Origin: Streptomyces sp. LaPpAH-108
GTDB taxonomy: Bacteria > Actinomycetota > Actinomycetes > Streptomycetales > Streptomycetaceae
Length of the DNA stretch: 64,000 nt
Direction: 5' to 3'
Assembly (NCBI RefSeq): GCF_000373625.1
Contig: NZ_KB891994.1
Location: 620,001 to 684,000 of the forward strand
The translations under genes were made by a program, and so were the position numbers. Within the stretch, counting starts at the first letter, position 1. Each line of letters begins with the position of its first letter. Below, piece after piece: positions 62,510 through 64,000 of the stretch. Below the pieces are notes generated by a model. It was not told where the DNA came from. It searched no databases and was given only the letters and a program-made list of their open reading frames with translations.

Positions 62510-64000
62510 CTACCCGCCGACCCCCAGCACCAACGGCAGAACCCCCTCCGCCCCCGCCTGTCGCAGCAGCCGCGCCCCCACCGCCAGGGTCCAGCCCGAG
62601 TCCGTGTAGTCGTCCACGAGGAGGACCGGGCCCGGGGTGGCCGCCAGGGCGGCGGCGAGGTCGGGCGGGACGGTCAGGGACGTGGCGAGGGTGCGCAGGC
62701 GCTGGGCGGAGTTGCTGCGGGGGGTGGGGTGGTCGTCGGTGAGGGTGAGGGTGCCGAGGAGGGGGAGTCGGCCGATGCGGGCGACGCCTTCGGCGAGGGA
62801 GGTGACCAGGCGGGGATGGGTGCGGGAGGGCATCGCGACCACGCCCACCGGGCGGGGTGTCGCGTCCGCCGTGCCGCTCGCCCAGCCCGACGGTGAGCGG
62901 GCCCAGTCGGCGAGCACCGTCACCACGGCGGAGAGCACGTCGTCCGGGACCGGGCCGTCGGGCGACTGGGGCGAGAGCAGGGGGCGCAGTCGATTGCCCC
63001 AGCCGATGTCCGAGAGCCTGCCGAGCGCGCGTCCGGTGGCCGCCTGCTGACCGGCGGGGATGCGGCCCTTGAGGTCGACGCCGATCGCGGGCATACCGGT
63101 GGGCCACATGCGGCGCGGCTCGACCTCCACGCCGGGGCGCTCCAGTTCACCCCGTGCGGCTGCCAGGGCGTCCGGGGCGACGGCGGGATCGAGCCAGGAT
63201 CCGGCGCAGGTGTCACAGCGACCGCAGGGGGTGGCCTTCTCGTCATCGAGCTGGCGTTGCAGGAACTCCATGCGGCAGTCCGTGGTCGCCACGTAGTCCC
63301 GCATGGCCTGCTGTTCGGCCTCGCGCTGACGGGCCACGCGCGCGTACCGCTCGGCGTCGTAGGTCCACGGTTGTCCGGTGGCGGTCCAGCCGCCCTTGAC
63401 GCGCTTGACCGCTCCGTCCACGTCCAGGACCTTCAGCATGGTCTCCAGCCGAGAGCGCCGCAGCTCCACCAGTGGCTCCAGCGCGGGCAGTGACAGGGGG
63501 CGTCCGGCCTGCTCCAGCACCGACAGGGTGCGCAGTACCTGTTCCTCGGGCGGGAAGCCCACCGAGGCGAAGTAGGCCCAGATCGCCTCGTCCTCGCGGC
63601 CGGGCAGCAGGAGCACGTCCGCGTGCTCCACGCCTCGGCCCGCGCGGCCCACCTGCTGGTAGTAGGAGATCGGGGACGAGGGCGAGCCCAGGTGGACCAC
63701 GAAGCCCAAGTCCGGCTTGTCGAAGCCCATGCCGAGCGCCGAGGTCGCCACCAGGGCCTTCACCCGGTTCGCCAGCAGGTCCTCCTCCGCCTGGAGGCGG
63801 TCCGCGTTCTCGGTCTTACCGGTGTAGGAGGCCACCGGATAGCCGCGCTGGCGCAGATAGGCCGCGACCTCCTCGGCCGCCGCCACCGTCAGCGTGTAGA
63901 TGATCCCGGAGCCCGGCAGATCGCCCAGCCGCTCCCCCAGCCAGGCCAGCCGGTGCGCCGCGTCCGGCAGTTTCAGGACGCCGAGCCGCAGGCTCTCGCG
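62510..64000 (-). CDS. recQ: ATP-dependent DNA helicase RecQ, with phosphoribosyltransferase-like tail (5' end outside the window)
   Basis: At least 496 residues; the start lies beyond 64000, so only the second RecA domain onward is seen. Helicase motif V/VI are in VKALVATSALGMGFDKPDLGFVVH and YYQQVGRAGRG. The RecQ zinc site has CRMEF, CGRCDTC. After the zinc and winged-helix region, the C-terminal 110 residues hold PVLLVDDYTDSGWT, a PRPP-binding loop of type I phosphoribosyltransferases. This RecQ-PRTase fusion is typical of actinobacteria. What the PRTase part does is unknown. Confidence 0.92.
   Translation of the reverse strand, partial: RESLRLGVLKLPDAAHRLAWLGERLGDLPGSGIIYTLTVAAAEEVAAYLRQRGYPVASYTGKTENADRLQAEEDLLANRVKALVATSALGMGFDKPDLGFVVHLGSPSSPISYYQQVGRAGRGVEHADVLLLPGREDEAIWAYFASVGFPPEEQVLRTLSVLEQAGRPLSLPALEPLVELRRSRLETMLKVLDVDGAVKRVKGGWTATGQPWTYDAERYARVARQREAEQQAMRDYVATTDCRMEFLQRQLDDEKATPCGRCDTCAGSWLDPAVAPDALAAARGELERPGVEVEPRRMWPTGMPAIGVDLKGRIPAGQQAATGRALGRLSDIGWGNRLRPLLSPQSPDGPVPDDVLSAVVTVLADWARSPSGWASGTADATPRPVGVVAMPSRTHPRLVTSLAEGVARIGRLPLLGTLTLTDDHPTPRSNSAQRLRTLATSLTVPPDLAAALAATPGPVLLVDDYTDSGWTLAVGARLLRQAGAEGVLPLVLGVGG

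Overview
The window is a 64 kb piece of chromosome from a high-GC actinobacterium, almost certainly a Streptomyces. Support comes from very high GC with strong third-position bias, GTG and TTG starts, leaderless promoters, and marker genes: sepH, cutR/cutS, hrdB next to whiH, topoisomerase IV genes parC and parE, DUF4193 and DUF3093, and an actinobacterial iron-sulfur ferrochelatase. From memory the order resembles the SCO58xx part of the S. coelicolor core; this was not checked. I see no phage, insertion sequence, CRISPR array, rRNA or tRNA gene.

Region 1 (1-13.7 kb): dUTPase with a thioesterase and a DUF3710 gene, then the CutRS envelope two-component system. An inositol monophosphatase/ferrochelatase pair follows, facing an MFS transporter overlapped by a FAD-dependent aldonolactone-type oxidase, then the cell-division protein SepH behind a long structured leader. 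Region 2 (13.7-24 kb): a sulfurtransferase, a VOC protein and a tight HAD / HemK-like methyltransferase / CDGSH / haem-oxygenase-like diiron cluster. This cluster converges on a NiCoT nickel transporter with a Nur-like box. Thymidine kinase, a phosphodiesterase-like protein and DUF5998 follow.

Region 3 (24-33 kb): a GNAT-acyl-CoA synthetase fusion (Pat type), HPr (ptsH) behind a DasR dre site, a GntR regulator, an M23 endopeptidase behind a c-di-AMP (ydaO) riboswitch, and an active/inactive M16 peptidase pair. Region 4 (33-46 kb): parC, a COG0523 metal GTPase, and two divergent citrate synthase paralogues, one carrying an N-terminal helix-turn-helix. Next is a sucrase/ferredoxin-like protein with an iron box abutting its start, then a NitT/TauT-type ABC transporter flanked by the two halves of a DcuS/DcuR-like two-component system.

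Region 5 (46-64 kb): an ActP-like symporter with DUF485, a NarL-type two-component operon, parE, a zinc-ribbon protein, a trypsin-like protease, hrdB, whiH, an ABC transporter, a NrtR-like Nudix regulator, DUF4192 and a RecQ helicase with a phosphoribosyltransferase-like tail that runs off the window.

Most of the window is core genome. The less described parts are regulatory sites (Nur, DasR, iron and c-di-AMP signals each beside a fitting gene), the CDGSH/diiron cassette, the citrate synthase with a DNA-binding domain, the two-component genes split around a transporter operon, and several exactly symmetric palindromes.
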